Assembly: GCF_002995845.1 (NCBI RefSeq)
Contig: NZ_PVXP01000011.1
Span: forward strand, 1 to 64,000
DNA from: Clostridium luticellarii
GTDB taxonomy: Bacteria; Bacillota; Clostridia; Clostridiales; Clostridiaceae
DNA length: 64,000 bases
Direction of reading: 5' to 3'
Both the position numbers and the translations under genes were made by a program. Positions 33,636 to 42,380 of this stretch are shown here, piece after piece. Below the pieces are notes generated by a model. The model worked only from the letters and a program-made list of their open reading frames with translations, was not told the DNA's origin and made no database searches. Every line of letters starts with the position of its first letter. The first letter of the stretch is position 1.

Positions 33636-34589
33636 CTATCTTAAATGATTTACAGGATAATGTATTTTCTCCCCTCTCACAAATTTCAAGGATTCTTCTG
33701 CTACCTTCCTCTTAAGTTCAAGAGCAGCCTCTTCCGAATACCATGCCATATGAGGAGTTACAATTATGTTTTCATATTGAAACAAATCCCCATTGGATTC
33801 TCTTCCTTCCTTTTCCAGACAATCCAGAGCAGCTCCTGCAATATCTTTGTTTTTAACAGCCTCTTTTAAATCGCTTTCATTGATAATTCCACCCCGGGCC
33901 ACATTTATGATATATGCAGTATTCTTCATTTTTTTGAAGGCTTCCCTGTCGATTAGATTTTCATTGTTCTCCAGCGGGCAGTGAATGGAAATCACATCCG
34001 AATTTTTCAGGAGTTCATCCATTGTCACCGCAGTAACAAAACTATTTTGCTCCGTCTTTTTATAAAATGGATCATAGCCTATTATACTGCATCCCAGTGC
34101 CTTTGCCTTTTGGGCAAAATTCAGTCCTATTCTTCCAAGTCCTATTACTCCTACAGTCAAGGTAGACATCCTTCTTACAGGAATTGCTTTAATATAGTCC
34201 CACTTAACATTTTTGGTATAGCTGTTCATGAGTACAATTTTTCTTGTAAGCGCCATCATCAAAGCCAGTGCATGATCTGCCACTTCATTTGTCCCATAAT
34301 CGGGAACATTACAAACCTGAATCCCAAAATCCGTGGCAGAATTCACATCCACATTGTTCACACCGACTCCATATCGAATTACCATCTTCAAATTTGGAAG
34401 ATTTTCCATTACCTTTCTGGTAATGGGAGCATATTGATTGATAATAGCTTCTGCATCCCTGCACCTTTCAATTACATCTTCCTCGCTAACACATTGTTCC
34501 AACCTGAAATCAATATCTTCTTGATTGAGAATTCTCTTCTCGATATCAATATTGTCGTGGTCACAATCACTGATTACTATAGTTTTCAT
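33636..34589 (-). CDS. D-isomer-specific 2-hydroxyacid dehydrogenase
   Basis: 317-residue NAD(P)-dependent dehydrogenase related to phosphoglycerate dehydrogenase and CtBP-like proteins. It has the Rossmann motif GVIGLGRIGLNFAQ, the catalytic Arg in INVARGG, Glu in AALDCLEKEG, and His in NIIVTPHMAWYS. ATG 34589 is chosen; the upstream ATG overlaps AGGAG. It reduces a 2-keto acid or oxidises a 2-hydroxy acid. It sits 11 bases upstream of the OFA transporter gene and 15 bases after the SDR, inside the GntR-controlled operon. Confidence 0.9.
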   Translation of the reverse strand: MKTIVISDCDHDNIDIEKRILNQEDIDFRLEQCVSEEDVIERCRDAEAIINQYAPITRKVMENLPNLKMVIRYGVGVNNVDVNSATDFGIQVCNVPDYGTNEVADHALALMMALTRKIVLMNSYTKNVKWDYIKAIPVRRMSTLTVGVIGLGRIGLNFAQKAKALGCSIIGYDPFYKKTEQNSFVTAVTMDELLKNSDVISIHCPLENNENLIDREAFKKMKNTAYIINVARGGIINESDLKEAVKNKDIAGAALDCLEKEGRESNGDLFQYENIIVTPHMAWYSEEAALELKRKVAEESLKFVRGEKIHYPVNHLR

Positions 34590-34604
34590 TTTTAAATACA
34601 TCTC

Positions 34605-35366
34605 CTATTTAACTAAATATCCACCATCTACAGGAATTATTGCTCCATTTAAGTAGTCAGAAGCTTCAGAAGCCAGGAAAATAGCAGCTCCTTTCATATC
34701 ATCTCCAGTTCCCCATCTCTTCGCAGGAATTCTGTTCGTAATTTCAAGGTATCTTGGATTATTTTTATCCAGAAGTGCAGTGTTCATTTCAGTAGCCATA
34801 TATCCTGGTGCCAATGCATTTACATTGATATTATGCTCTGCCCATTCATTGGCAAAAGCTTTCGTTAGCTGGGCAACTCCACCTTTGCTTGCAGCATACG
34901 CAGGAACTGTATAACCTCCGAAGAAAGACAACATGGATGCAATATTTATAATTTTTCCTCCCCTGTTTTTCAAAAATTCTCTGGCTGCCAGCTGACATAA
35001 TACAAAAGTAGTGGTTAGGTTTACATTGAGTACATATTGATAATCCTCAAGAGGAAATTCCTCGCTTTTATGTCTGGATTGTACACCAGCGGAATTTACC
35101 AGAATATCCAGCCCTGACATTAACTCCACAGCTTTTTTAAAAGCCTCTACACGTTCATCCTGCTTACTCAGGTTAACTTGAATACCATGACATTTGAATC
35201 CTCTGTCACAAAATCCTTTAGCCACATTGTGAACTTTTTCATTACTTCCAAATATGACAACTTCACAACCGTTTTCCATTAGACCCTCAGCCATTCCATA
35301 GCCTAAACCTCTTGTGCCTCCTGTAACAATGGCCTTTTTCCCATTTACATCAAATAAATTTTTCAC
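34605..35366 (-). CDS. SDR oxidoreductase, KduD/gluconate 5-dehydrogenase type
   Basis: 253-residue classical short-chain dehydrogenase: cofactor motif TGGTRGLGYGMAE, NSAGVQ, catalytic Ser in NIASMLS, and YAASKGG (Tyr-x-x-x-Lys), with NVNALAPGYMATEMN and the usual C-terminal LNGAIIPVDGGYLVK. Overall resemblance is to 2-deoxy-D-gluconate 3-dehydrogenase (KduD) and related sugar-acid dehydrogenases. The start is GTG, 8 bases after AAAGGGG. It is the second gene of the operon and would oxidise a sugar acid or the like; the substrate is unproven. Confidence 0.9.
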   Translation of the reverse strand: MKNLFDVNGKKAIVTGGTRGLGYGMAEGLMENGCEVVIFGSNEKVHNVAKGFCDRGFKCHGIQVNLSKQDERVEAFKKAVELMSGLDILVNSAGVQSRHKSEEFPLEDYQYVLNVNLTTTFVLCQLAAREFLKNRGGKIINIASMLSFFGGYTVPAYAASKGGVAQLTKAFANEWAEHNINVNALAPGYMATEMNTALLDKNNPRYLEITNRIPAKRWGTGDDMKGAAIFLASEASDYLNGAIIPVDGGYLVK

Positions 35367-35439
35367 ATTTACATCCCCTTTAAAATCATAATCCTAATTT
35401 CCATTATTTCTTTTTTTCATAGTTCACTTTACACTAAAA

Positions 35440-35922
35440 TCAAATAGTAATTTCTATTTTATCTTCCTCTTTATACTCAACTACATTAATGTCATTCATA
35501 TAAGTTCTTTCAGGCAATACAATCAACATATGAACTCTATCGTTATGGACAGGCATTGGGGCTTTATGCCACACACCTGTATTGATCTTCACGGCTGTCC
35601 CTTTTGGAACAATAAATGCTTCTGTTTTCTCCGGAACAATATTTTTAGCACAAGGAGCCACATGGACAATAATATCGTCATCCAGCGGCAGAATAATCTC
35701 ACAAGTATAATTGTGATATTCTACAGCACTTACAATATACTTTTCCGGTTTTTCATTTACCATGGCAGAAAATGCAACAGGTATATTTCCAGATACGGGA
35801 TATTTGATTGTATCCGGATAAAAAATCCCAAAGTTATTACCTGTAGGTCTTAAATAGGAATAAAATTCGCCAAACTCCTTGAAACTTTCCAAGGTTATTT
35901 TTTTTGCTTTGATCTTTCTCAT
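35440..35922 (-). CDS. Ureidoglycolate lyase-like (AllA family) protein
   Basis: 160-residue cupin-like protein of the AllA/ureidoglycolate lyase family (PF04115). The features seen are FYSYLRPTG near the start, YHNYTCEIILPLDDDIIVHVAPC in the middle, and GTAVKINTGVWHKAPMPV with the conserved GVWH. AllA splits ureidoglycolate to glyoxylate and urea, but no other allantoin genes are here, and the adjacent dehydrogenases suggest a different hydroxy-acid substrate. It is the first gene of the operon, with a strong promoter and a pair of inverted sites upstream. Confidence 0.78.
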   Translation of the reverse strand: MRKIKAKKITLESFKEFGEFYSYLRPTGNNFGIFYPDTIKYPVSGNIPVAFSAMVNEKPEKYIVSAVEYHNYTCEIILPLDDDIIVHVAPCAKNIVPEKTEAFIVPKGTAVKINTGVWHKAPMPVHNDRVHMLIVLPERTYMNDINVVEYKEEDKIEITI

Positions 35923-35948
35923 CTTTTATCTCACCACCCTTCTATTCA

Positions 35949-36016
35949 TCATACAAATATCTATTTTATGGCTATATAATATCATATTAAACGTATAAAG
36001 TCAATAATTTGTATGA
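35949..36016 (-). promoter_or_regulatory. Operon promoter framed by a distant inverted repeat
   Basis: Minus-strand TTGACT (36004-35999) and TATTAT (35981-35976) are 17 bases apart. TCATACAAAT (35949-35958) and ATTTGTATGA (36007-36016) are perfect 10-base inverted copies that frame this promoter exactly, a candidate pair of GntR sites for looping or joint occupancy. Confidence 0.6.
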
Positions 36017-36111
36017 CTAATTTCTTAAAAGATCTATTATATCAAATGATTTTTAGGCTCAGATGGAGTTTGCTAATGAAGTCGGAAGTATTAGAAATAG
36101 TATCGTTCAAA

Positions 36112-36149
36112 TAAAAAAAGAACCCACCTATTTAATTGCTTAGGTAGTT
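36112..36149 (-). terminator. Terminator of the gntR gene
   Basis: Minus-strand AACTACCTA (36149-36141) pairs with TAGGTGGGT (36130-36122), followed by TCTTTTTTTATTTG. Confidence 0.75.
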
Positions 36150-36154
36150 TCTGA

Positions 36155-36850
36155 TTATTTCACGCCATTATTTTTACAGCGAATTCTGTCAATAATATAC
36201 TGGCGATTGGCACCTATATGACAAATCATAGCATACTTTGCTCCCAACGAATCCCTGTTTTGAATTGCTTCTGTAATCTTTCTATGATAATAAACAGTAT
36301 TTTGGATTAAAGAATTGTTTGTATAATCTATGCTTTTTTGAATTGAATTATGGACAATTGGTATAATATGATTTATTATCGTATTACCACTGGTTTCACT
36401 TATAAGTTTATGAAACAAGGCATCTTTATCGGCATATGTAACATTTTCATTTATTGCTTTTTCAACCTCGTCACATTGCTTCTTTATCTTTTCAATATCT
36501 TCTTTACTGGCATTTATAGCTGCAATAGCTGCGATTTCCGGTTCCAGTATAAGACGGGTATCAAACATATCTAAAATTAATTTTTCACTGCCCAAAAATT
36601 CCAGACCAAAAGGATCATTTACTATACCAGTATTCTTGGATACGAAAATCCCCGATCCCTGTCTGGTAACCAATATATTACGGGAAGTCAATATTTTCAA
36701 AGCCTCCCTAAGAGTACTTCTGCTAACATTTAACAATTCGGTCAATTCACTTTCACTTGGTAATTTATCACCAGCTTTCATATTCTTTCGTTTTATTATA
36801 TCTACAATATTTTCCGCAACTGACTGTGCTAAAGGTATTTTATTGTTCAC
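36155..36850 (-). CDS. GntR-family (FadR/FCD) transcriptional regulator
   Basis: 231 residues. The N-terminal winged helix (IVDIIKRKNMKAGDKLPSESELTELLNVSRSTLREALKIL, then RQGSGIFVS) is followed by an all-helical FCD ligand domain (about 95-220) with likely metal-binding residues in DTRLILEPE and DALFHKLI, plus MICHIGANR near the end. GTG 36850 is the start, 8 bases after AAAAGGAG. It lies upstream of the AllA-SDR-dehydrogenase-OFA operon on the same strand, with its own promoter and terminator. FCD regulators usually bind organic acids, which fits the operon. Confidence 0.93.
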   Translation of the reverse strand: MNNKIPLAQSVAENIVDIIKRKNMKAGDKLPSESELTELLNVSRSTLREALKILTSRNILVTRQGSGIFVSKNTGIVNDPFGLEFLGSEKLILDMFDTRLILEPEIAAIAAINASKEDIEKIKKQCDEVEKAINENVTYADKDALFHKLISETSGNTIINHIIPIVHNSIQKSIDYTNNSLIQNTVYYHRKITEAIQNRDSLGAKYAMICHIGANRQYIIDRIRCKNNGVK

Positions 36851-36882
36851 TGAAAGCACTCCTTTTCATCCATTTAGTGTGA

Positions 36883-36911
36883 ATTCTATCACAATTTTAT
36901 ATGCGTGTCAA
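36883..36911 (-). promoter_or_regulatory. Promoter of the gntR gene
   Basis: TTGACA (36911-36906) and TAGAAT (36888-36883) on the minus strand with 17 bases between. Confidence 0.7.
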
Positions 36912-37046
36912 TTTTAAGTAAATTCAGCTAATCCGCTTAGTAACAGTAAGTGTTGCTTTATTAATATTTTTTTAATAGTCATATAATACAGCAGAAGAAT
37001 GAAAAAAAACGTACCGGAATTCACACAAATCCGATACGTCTAACCT

Positions 37047-37871
37047 TTATTCTCTATGTAAATTATTGGTTAACTCTTTCAGTACATTGGAACTATGAGT
37101 TATTTCCTGAATAGAAGCAGAAATCTCTTCAAATGCTGCCGCCTGACTTTCAAAAGATTTATTGGACTCTTTTATTTTGCCGTCAATAAGTTGCACTGAT
37201 TTGATTATGGTGTCTAATATTTCTGTTATACGCTTTGTGGATTGGGTACTTCTATTGGATAATTTTCTTATTTCCTGTGCAACCACACTAAACCCCTTGC
37301 CTTCTTCACCTGCTCTGGCAGCCTCTATAGCAGCATTTAATCCCAGGAGATTGGTTTGATTTGATACTTCATCTATAATTTTTATAATTTCATTGGTTCC
37401 CTTCATATTTTCACCTGTTTTAGCCAGTTCCGAAATCATATTATTGTTATTTTCAGTTGCTGATTGAATGTTGGCAGTACACTCTTGTATAGCTGCAGAT
37501 ATGCTTTCCAGTGATTCAGAAAGATTATTGGATAAATCTTCAATTTTTTTATTGCTTTCAAAACTCTTTGCTAATAGAAAAGTTCCAATGATCTCATTAT
37601 TTTTGTCTTTTATTGGAGCTGAATAGCCTATAAATGGTACTTTGTAAGTTTCTTTATCTATATATTTTACTACAACTTTTTCCTCTTTAATTGCCTGAAG
37701 AGATTGTTCCGGAAGCGGATCATCCGTATGTATTTCGATTGGCACCTTATCATTACTATTAAACTTAATTACTCTTTCCATATCAGTAATACCAACAGAT
37801 ACCGATTCGTTAAAAAAATCCGGCAGCAAATCTAACATGATTTCAGCAAATTCCAAATATTTTTCATCCAT
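37047..37871 (-). CDS. Soluble chemoreceptor-like protein
   Basis: 274 residues with no membrane segment. The N-terminal ~125 residues look like a PAS/Cache-type sensor with [25 protein letters not shown]. The C-terminal half is a short MCP signalling domain with [38 protein letters not shown]. It starts at ATG 37871, 9 bases after AGGAG. Such short cytoplasmic receptors may join arrays by the MCP tip or signal to a local kinase. It is a single gene, with no che genes nearby. Confidence 0.88.
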   Translation of the reverse strand: MDEKYLEFAEIMLDLLPDFFNESVSVGITDMERVIKFNSNDKVPIEIHTDDPLPEQSLQAIKEEKVVVKYIDKETYKVPFIGYSAPIKDKNNEIIGTFLLAKSFESNKKIEDLSNNLSESLESISAAIQECTANIQSATENNNNMISELAKTGENMKGTNEIIKIIDEVSNQTNLLGLNAAIEAARAGEEGKGFSVVAQEIRKLSNRSTQSTKRITEILDTIIKSVQLIDGKIKESNKSFESQAAAFEEISASIQEITHSSNVLKELTNNLHRE

Positions 37872-38033
37872 ATTAAACATCTCCTGTCCTAAAATAATCT
37901 TTATATAGTATATCGTAATATAATTAAATTCCATTAACTATATATTAAATCATGTATATTAAGACAATGTGAAATTTTGATAAATTGTTGTATTATCAGC
38001 AAATAAAGTAAATATTACAGTCAGACTTTTGCA

Positions 38034-38063
38034 TTGTGTTGATAACTTTTGAATCTCTATAAT
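38034..38063 (+). promoter_or_regulatory. Candidate brnQ promoter
   Basis: TTGTGT (38034-38039) and TATAAT (38058-38063) with an 18-base spacer. This is the only structured element I see in the 332-base gap 37872-38203; the rest is AT-rich leader. A CodY-like 15-mer overlaps its downstream edge but is too degenerate to call. Confidence 0.4.
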
Positions 38064-38203
38064 GATTTTTTTGAAAATAATGAATTTTTTTATAATTATG
38101 TGTAATAAAGAATAAATATGGTATTATTAAAAATGGATAATTTTTTTATTTGTAAATAAAAAAATTTATGAAATTATTAATCTATAGTTGGGGGCTGATT
38201 TAT

Positions 38204-39565
38204 TTGGATAAAAAATTATCTTTGTCATCATACATAGTAGTCGGATCTATGTTGTTCGGACTATTTTTCGGAGCAGGAAACTTAATATTTCCAGTACATA
38301 TGGGACAGGAGGCCGGTGCTAACGTATCTACTGCAACAATGGGATTTCTTATAACAGCTATCGGACTTCCCTTTTTAGGCGTTGTTGCCATTGGTGTTTC
38401 TGAAAGTTCAGGTTTGTTCGATCTTGCAGGCAGAGTTCACCCACTTTATGGCTATGTAGTAACACTGCTTCTCTACTTGACAATCGGACCATTTTTTGCA
38501 CTGCCCAGAACAGGAACAGTTTCTTACGAAATTGGACTCGCTCCTTTCATCCCAAGTCAATACGGTAGATTGGGACTTGCTTTATTTACTATTATCTTTT
38601 TTCTTGCGGCATTGTTTTTTTCTTTAAGACCAGCTGAAATTCTCACCTGGGTAGGTAAAGTTTTAAATCCAATTTTTTTAATATTTCTTGCTGTCTTAAT
38701 AGTAACAAGTATTATACATCCCATGGGAATTGCAGCTAATGAAAAAATTGCCGATGCCTATGCCAGCGCTCCTTTTTTTAAAGGATTTTTAGAGGGTTAC
38801 AATACTATGGATGCACTGGCTTCCCTGGCTTTTGGAATTATAGTTGTACGGACGTTAAAGGAACTTGGAGTTACAAGTGCCAGAGGAATTGCAGTTGGAA
38901 CTGTTAAATCCGGAATAGTGACCCTTTTACTTATGGGACTGATTTATGGATGTCTGGCCTATGTTGGCGCCACAAGTGTTGGAAAATTTCCTGTATCCGA
39001 AAATGGAGGAATCGCATTAGCACAGATAACCAGCTATTATTTCAGTTCCTGGGGCAGTATTTTACTTGCAATAATAGTAACAGTAGCTTGTTTGAAAACT
39101 GCAATCGGACTTATAACTGCCTGTTCTGAAACATTTTATAAATTATTTCCGGAAAGTCTTAGCTATAAAAACTATGTAATCCTTTTTACAATTATAGCTT
39201 GTATTGTAGCTAATGTTGGATTGACTCAAATAATTTTACTTTCAATTCCTGTTTTAATGTTTTTGTATCCATTGGCCATTACATTAATTATACTTGGCTT
39301 ATTATCTCGATTTTTCAAAAATCGCCAATGTGTATACGTGCTGACTACTTTATTCACCCTCTTTGTAAGTATAGCTGACTGTATAAATGCCCTGCCGTCT
39401 GCAGTTAAATCCATACCTGTCATACAACATATTTTGAAATTTTATGGAAATTATATTCCATTTTTCAATCTTGGAATGGGTTGGGTTGTACCTATGTTTA
39501 CAGGTTTGATTCTTGGATTTATTATTTGTTTTTTCACTAATTCAAAGGCAGAAACCTCGGTTTAA
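38204..39565 (+). CDS. brnQ: Branched-chain amino acid:cation symporter
   Basis: 453-residue LIV-II/BrnQ carrier with twelve helices and the family start GSMLFGLFFGAGNLIFPVHMGQEAG, plus GPFFALPRTGTVSYEIG and SLAFGIIVVRTLKELGV. It imports Leu, Ile and Val with Na+ or H+. The start is TTG 38204, placed about 8 bases after GGGGGC; the ATG 12 codons earlier has no ribosome site. A terminator follows. Confidence 0.94.
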   Translation: MDKKLSLSSYIVVGSMLFGLFFGAGNLIFPVHMGQEAGANVSTATMGFLITAIGLPFLGVVAIGVSESSGLFDLAGRVHPLYGYVVTLLLYLTIGPFFALPRTGTVSYEIGLAPFIPSQYGRLGLALFTIIFFLAALFFSLRPAEILTWVGKVLNPIFLIFLAVLIVTSIIHPMGIAANEKIADAYASAPFFKGFLEGYNTMDALASLAFGIIVVRTLKELGVTSARGIAVGTVKSGIVTLLLMGLIYGCLAYVGATSVGKFPVSENGGIALAQITSYYFSSWGSILLAIIVTVACLKTAIGLITACSETFYKLFPESLSYKNYVILFTIIACIVANVGLTQIILLSIPVLMFLYPLAITLIILGLLSRFFKNRQCVYVLTTLFTLFVSIADCINALPSAVKSIPVIQHILKFYGNYIPFFNLGMGWVVPMFTGLILGFIICFFTNSKAETSV

Positions 39566-39582
39566 ATTTTTAACATTGCATA

Positions 39583-39616
39583 AAAAGCACAAGTTACTGC
39601 AGCAGCTTGTGCTTTT
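39583..39616 (+). terminator. Terminator of brnQ
   Basis: AAAAGCACAAG (39583-39593) pairs with CTTGTGCTTTT (39606-39616), 11 bp with a 12-base loop, ending in TTTTG. Confidence 0.85.
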
Positions 39617-39702
39617 GTCGTTTAATCTTTTTCTCTGGAGGAAATGGACTGTTTTTACACATCGGGAAAAATTTTTTTTACTTAAATTAAGACAAAAAAG
39701 TA

Positions 39703-39731
39703 TTGACAAAGATATATTCACGGTTTAGAAT
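39703..39731 (+). promoter_or_regulatory. Promoter of the T-box/asnB transcript
   Basis: TTGACA (39703-39708) and TAGAAT (39726-39731), 17 bases apart, immediately upstream of the T-box leader. Confidence 0.75.
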
Positions 39732-40046
39732 AAATTAAGCAAAGAAAAGCCATGATGGAGACAAGTAAAAAAATATTTCACCGACAGTGAGCTGGGGACA
39801 GTGTGAACTCAGTGGCAGAGCTTTTTTGAATAACACTCCGAAGTTGCAAACTGAAATATCTGTATGCTGTATTTTAGGTGAAAAACCTTCATATAGTTTC
39901 AGATAAAGTAGGGGCGTCGTATTCCATACGTTATTTGGATACCAGTAATAGCTGGAAAGAGACCAATATGATTATAATATGGTAAATTAGGTGGCACCAC
40001 GGATAAGCGTCAATTCGTCCTATCATTAAGACGAATTGACGCCGTT
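39732..40046 (+). ncRNA. T-box riboswitch, asparagine specifier
   Basis: Leader RNA that senses uncharged tRNA. Stem I opens with the AGTA-type element (ACAAGTAAAA, near 39765); its specifier loop TGAATAACACTCCG contains AAC (39832-39834), an Asn codon. The conserved T-box AGGTGGCACCACGG is at 39989-40002. The terminator is a 13-bp stem (40007-40019 with 40030-40042) and CGTTTTTA; the T-box sequence would form the competing antiterminator when tRNA-Asn is uncharged. The gene controlled is asnB, 164 bases downstream. Confidence 0.9.
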
Positions 40047-40209
40047 TTTATATTTAAGACAAGTTATAAAATTGGAGAATTAAAATCTCGGTAATTATAA
40101 CATATTTTGAAAGGGCTTTCTAACTGAAAAGAATCCCGGTTTCAGCTTTATAACTAAAAATCAAAAATGAAACATTTGTTAACTTTATCATACTAGGAGG
40201 AATATTAAT

Positions 40210-41799
40210 ATGTGTACAATTATGTGTTATACGGGAACAGATATGAAATATGAAAAATTTGCGGAGTCATTGCAGAGAACTGAGTCCAGAGGGCCGGATA
40301 TGATGGAGATTCTCACTTTGCCTTCTGGCATTTTAGGCTTTCAAAGACTTTCCATTATGGATTTAAGTTTCAGTGGAATGCAGCCATTCACAAGAAAAAT
40401 GGATGCGGTTATCTGCAACGGTGAAATTTACGGCTTTCGCAAAATCAAAAAAGAACTGATAAAAAAAGGATATAAATTTATTTCCGACAGTGATTGTGAA
40501 ATATTACTTCCTATGTATTATGAATATGGGCTGGATATGTTTTCAAAATTAGATGCAGAATTTGCAACTGTCATATATGATGGAAAAAGAGACAGCTACA
40601 TTGCAGCACGAGATCCAATTGGAATTCGTCCCCTATTCTATGGTTATTCTAAATCAGGTAAAATCATGTTTTCAAGTGAAGCAAAAAATTTAGTCGGCCT
40701 TACAGACAAGATTATGCCATTTCCACCAGGACATTATTATGCCGACGGTAAATTTACCTGCTATTGCGATATTGCAGCAACAGAGGGTAACTATTGTAAA
40801 GACGACCTGGAGGTTATCTGCAGCAACATTCATGACAAATTAGTAGCTGCTATAGAAAAGCGAATGGATGCTGATGCTCCTGTAGGTTTTTTATTAAGCG
40901 GAGGTTTGGATAGTTCATTGGTATGTGCCATTGCGCAAAAAATGAATCCTGAAAAACCGATTAAGACATTCGCCATAGGTATGACTGAAGATGCAATAGA
41001 TCTAAAATACGCACAAGAAGTCGCAGATTACATTCACAGTGATCACACTGTTGTATACATGACAAAAGAAGAAGTTCTCGAATCACTTGATGAAGTTATC
41101 AAAATTCTTGGTACTTATGACATTACCACCATAAGAGCAAGTATGGGAATGTATTTGCTCTGCAAGAAAATACACCAGATTTCTAATGTAAGAGTACTTC
41201 TCACCGGCGAAATTTCTGATGAATTGTTTGGCTATAAATATACTGATTTTGCTCCAAATGCAGAAGAATTTCAAAAAGAATCACAGAAGAGAATTCGTGA
41301 ACTCTATATGTATGATGTACTTCGTGCAGATCGTTGTATCAGTTCAAATTCTATGGAAGCAAGGGTACCATTTGGAGATCTGGATTTTGTAAAATATGTT
41401 ATGGCCGTGGACCCTGAAAAGAAATTGAATAAATATAATAAAGGTAAATATCTTTTAAGACATGCATTTGAAGGTGATTACCTGCCGCATGATATTTTAT
41501 ATCGTGAAAAAGCTGCCTTTAGTGATGCCGTAGGACACTCCATGGTAGATTATCTAAAGGAATACGCAGATACCTGCTATTCTGATGAAGAATTTGAAAA
41601 GCTATGTAAAAAATACAGATATCATGTTGAGCCATTCACAAAAGAATCACTGCTGTACAGAGAAATTTTCGAAAAACATTATCCAGGACAAGCAGAAATG
41701 ATAGTGGACTTCTGGATGCCGAACAAAGAGTGGGAAGGCTGTAATGTAAATGATCCTAGCGCCAGAGTATTGTCAAACTATGGTGCCAGCGGTAAATAA
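40210..41799 (+). CDS. asnB: Asparagine synthase (glutamine-hydrolysing)
   Basis: 529 residues. The N-terminal glutaminase (about 2-200) starts at Cys2 (MCTIMCYTG) with RGPD, NGEIYG and RDPIGIRPLFYG. The synthetase domain (about 215-500) carries the ATP motif LLSGGLDSSLV and GEISDELFGY. It makes Asn from Asp, glutamine and ATP. The ribosome site AGGAGG precedes the ATG. The Asn-specific T-box leader fits control by asparagine supply. The 40047-40209 leader after the terminator holds a weak hairpin (CTGAAA/TTTCAG) and nothing else clear. Confidence 0.96.
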   Translation: MCTIMCYTGTDMKYEKFAESLQRTESRGPDMMEILTLPSGILGFQRLSIMDLSFSGMQPFTRKMDAVICNGEIYGFRKIKKELIKKGYKFISDSDCEILLPMYYEYGLDMFSKLDAEFATVIYDGKRDSYIAARDPIGIRPLFYGYSKSGKIMFSSEAKNLVGLTDKIMPFPPGHYYADGKFTCYCDIAATEGNYCKDDLEVICSNIHDKLVAAIEKRMDADAPVGFLLSGGLDSSLVCAIAQKMNPEKPIKTFAIGMTEDAIDLKYAQEVADYIHSDHTVVYMTKEEVLESLDEVIKILGTYDITTIRASMGMYLLCKKIHQISNVRVLLTGEISDELFGYKYTDFAPNAEEFQKESQKRIRELYMYDVLRADRCISSNSMEARVPFGDLDFVKYVMAVDPEKKLNKYNKGKYLLRHAFEGDYLPHDILYREKAAFSDAVGHSMVDYLKEYADTCYSDEEFEKLCKKYRYHVEPFTKESLLYREIFEKHYPGQAEMIVDFWMPNKEWEGCNVNDPSARVLSNYGASGK

Positions 41800-41835
41800 T
41801 CAATCAGAATAAAATTATATTATATGATTTCAAAA

Positions 41836-41866
41836 ATTCCTTAGATATATATCTTATCTAAGGAAT
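41836..41866 (+). terminator. Terminator of asnB
   Basis: ATTCCTTAGATA (41836-41847) pairs with TATCTAAGGAAT (41855-41866), 12 bp, followed by AAAATATTTTATTT. Confidence 0.8.
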
Positions 41867-41903
41867 AAAATATTTTATTTACCAATTCACCAATAGTATT
41901 ATT

Positions 41904-42290
41904 TTAATTTCTATCTGAATAATCTACATACCAGGTTCCATTTAATATTTCATCAGAACTTATGGGATTATTTTTATCATCTATCAAATAATGCAGTTCA
42001 TCAATATCATTAGGATGATAATGTGTTAATGAATCACCATATTTACAATATATATCTTTCTGGAAGTCATTAAATTCAGTGAGAGCATCATTAAAGTTAC
42101 TTACTTTTTCAATAACTTTCCAGCTTTTGTCCTTAATATTAATTTTCTGGATATCTGATACTTCTAAGTATCCGTATTCCCATACACCAAAAGCATTTCC
42201 GTTCTTGTCTACAAATAGCAAATCAGTATCGCTCTCCAATTTTTGTATCATTTCAGATAAACTATATTTTGTTTCTTCATTTCTGCCCAT
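41904..42290 (-). CDS. Hypothetical protein
   Basis: 128-residue soluble acidic protein I do not recognise, beginning MGRNEETKYSLSEMIQKLES. It has no signal peptide, membrane segment or cysteine cluster, and contains Trp/Tyr-rich stretches (GVWEYGYLEVSDI, NGTWYVDYSDRN). AAAGGGAATTAATA precedes the ATG, so it is probably translated. It lies alone between asnB and the ger operon. The size and acidity recall immunity-type proteins, but no toxin gene is present. Confidence 0.6.
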   Translation of the reverse strand: MGRNEETKYSLSEMIQKLESDTDLLFVDKNGNAFGVWEYGYLEVSDIQKINIKDKSWKVIEKVSNFNDALTEFNDFQKDIYCKYGDSLTHYHPNDIDELHYLIDDKNNPISSDEILNGTWYVDYSDRN

Positions 42291-42380
42291 TATTAATTCC
42301 CTTTCTTTTTATAATTCATAATGTATCTTCTTATGCTTATATACGATTTTCCCAAATATTTTGAAGGGCATTCAATATCT

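Noticed and set aside
38065-38079. CodY box before brnQ
   Set aside because: About three mismatches to the 15-base consensus in very AT-rich sequence; a chance match is likely.
40115-40165. Second riboswitch between the T-box terminator and asnB
   Set aside because: Only a short CTGAAA/TTTCAG hairpin is visible, with no T-run and no known aptamer motif.
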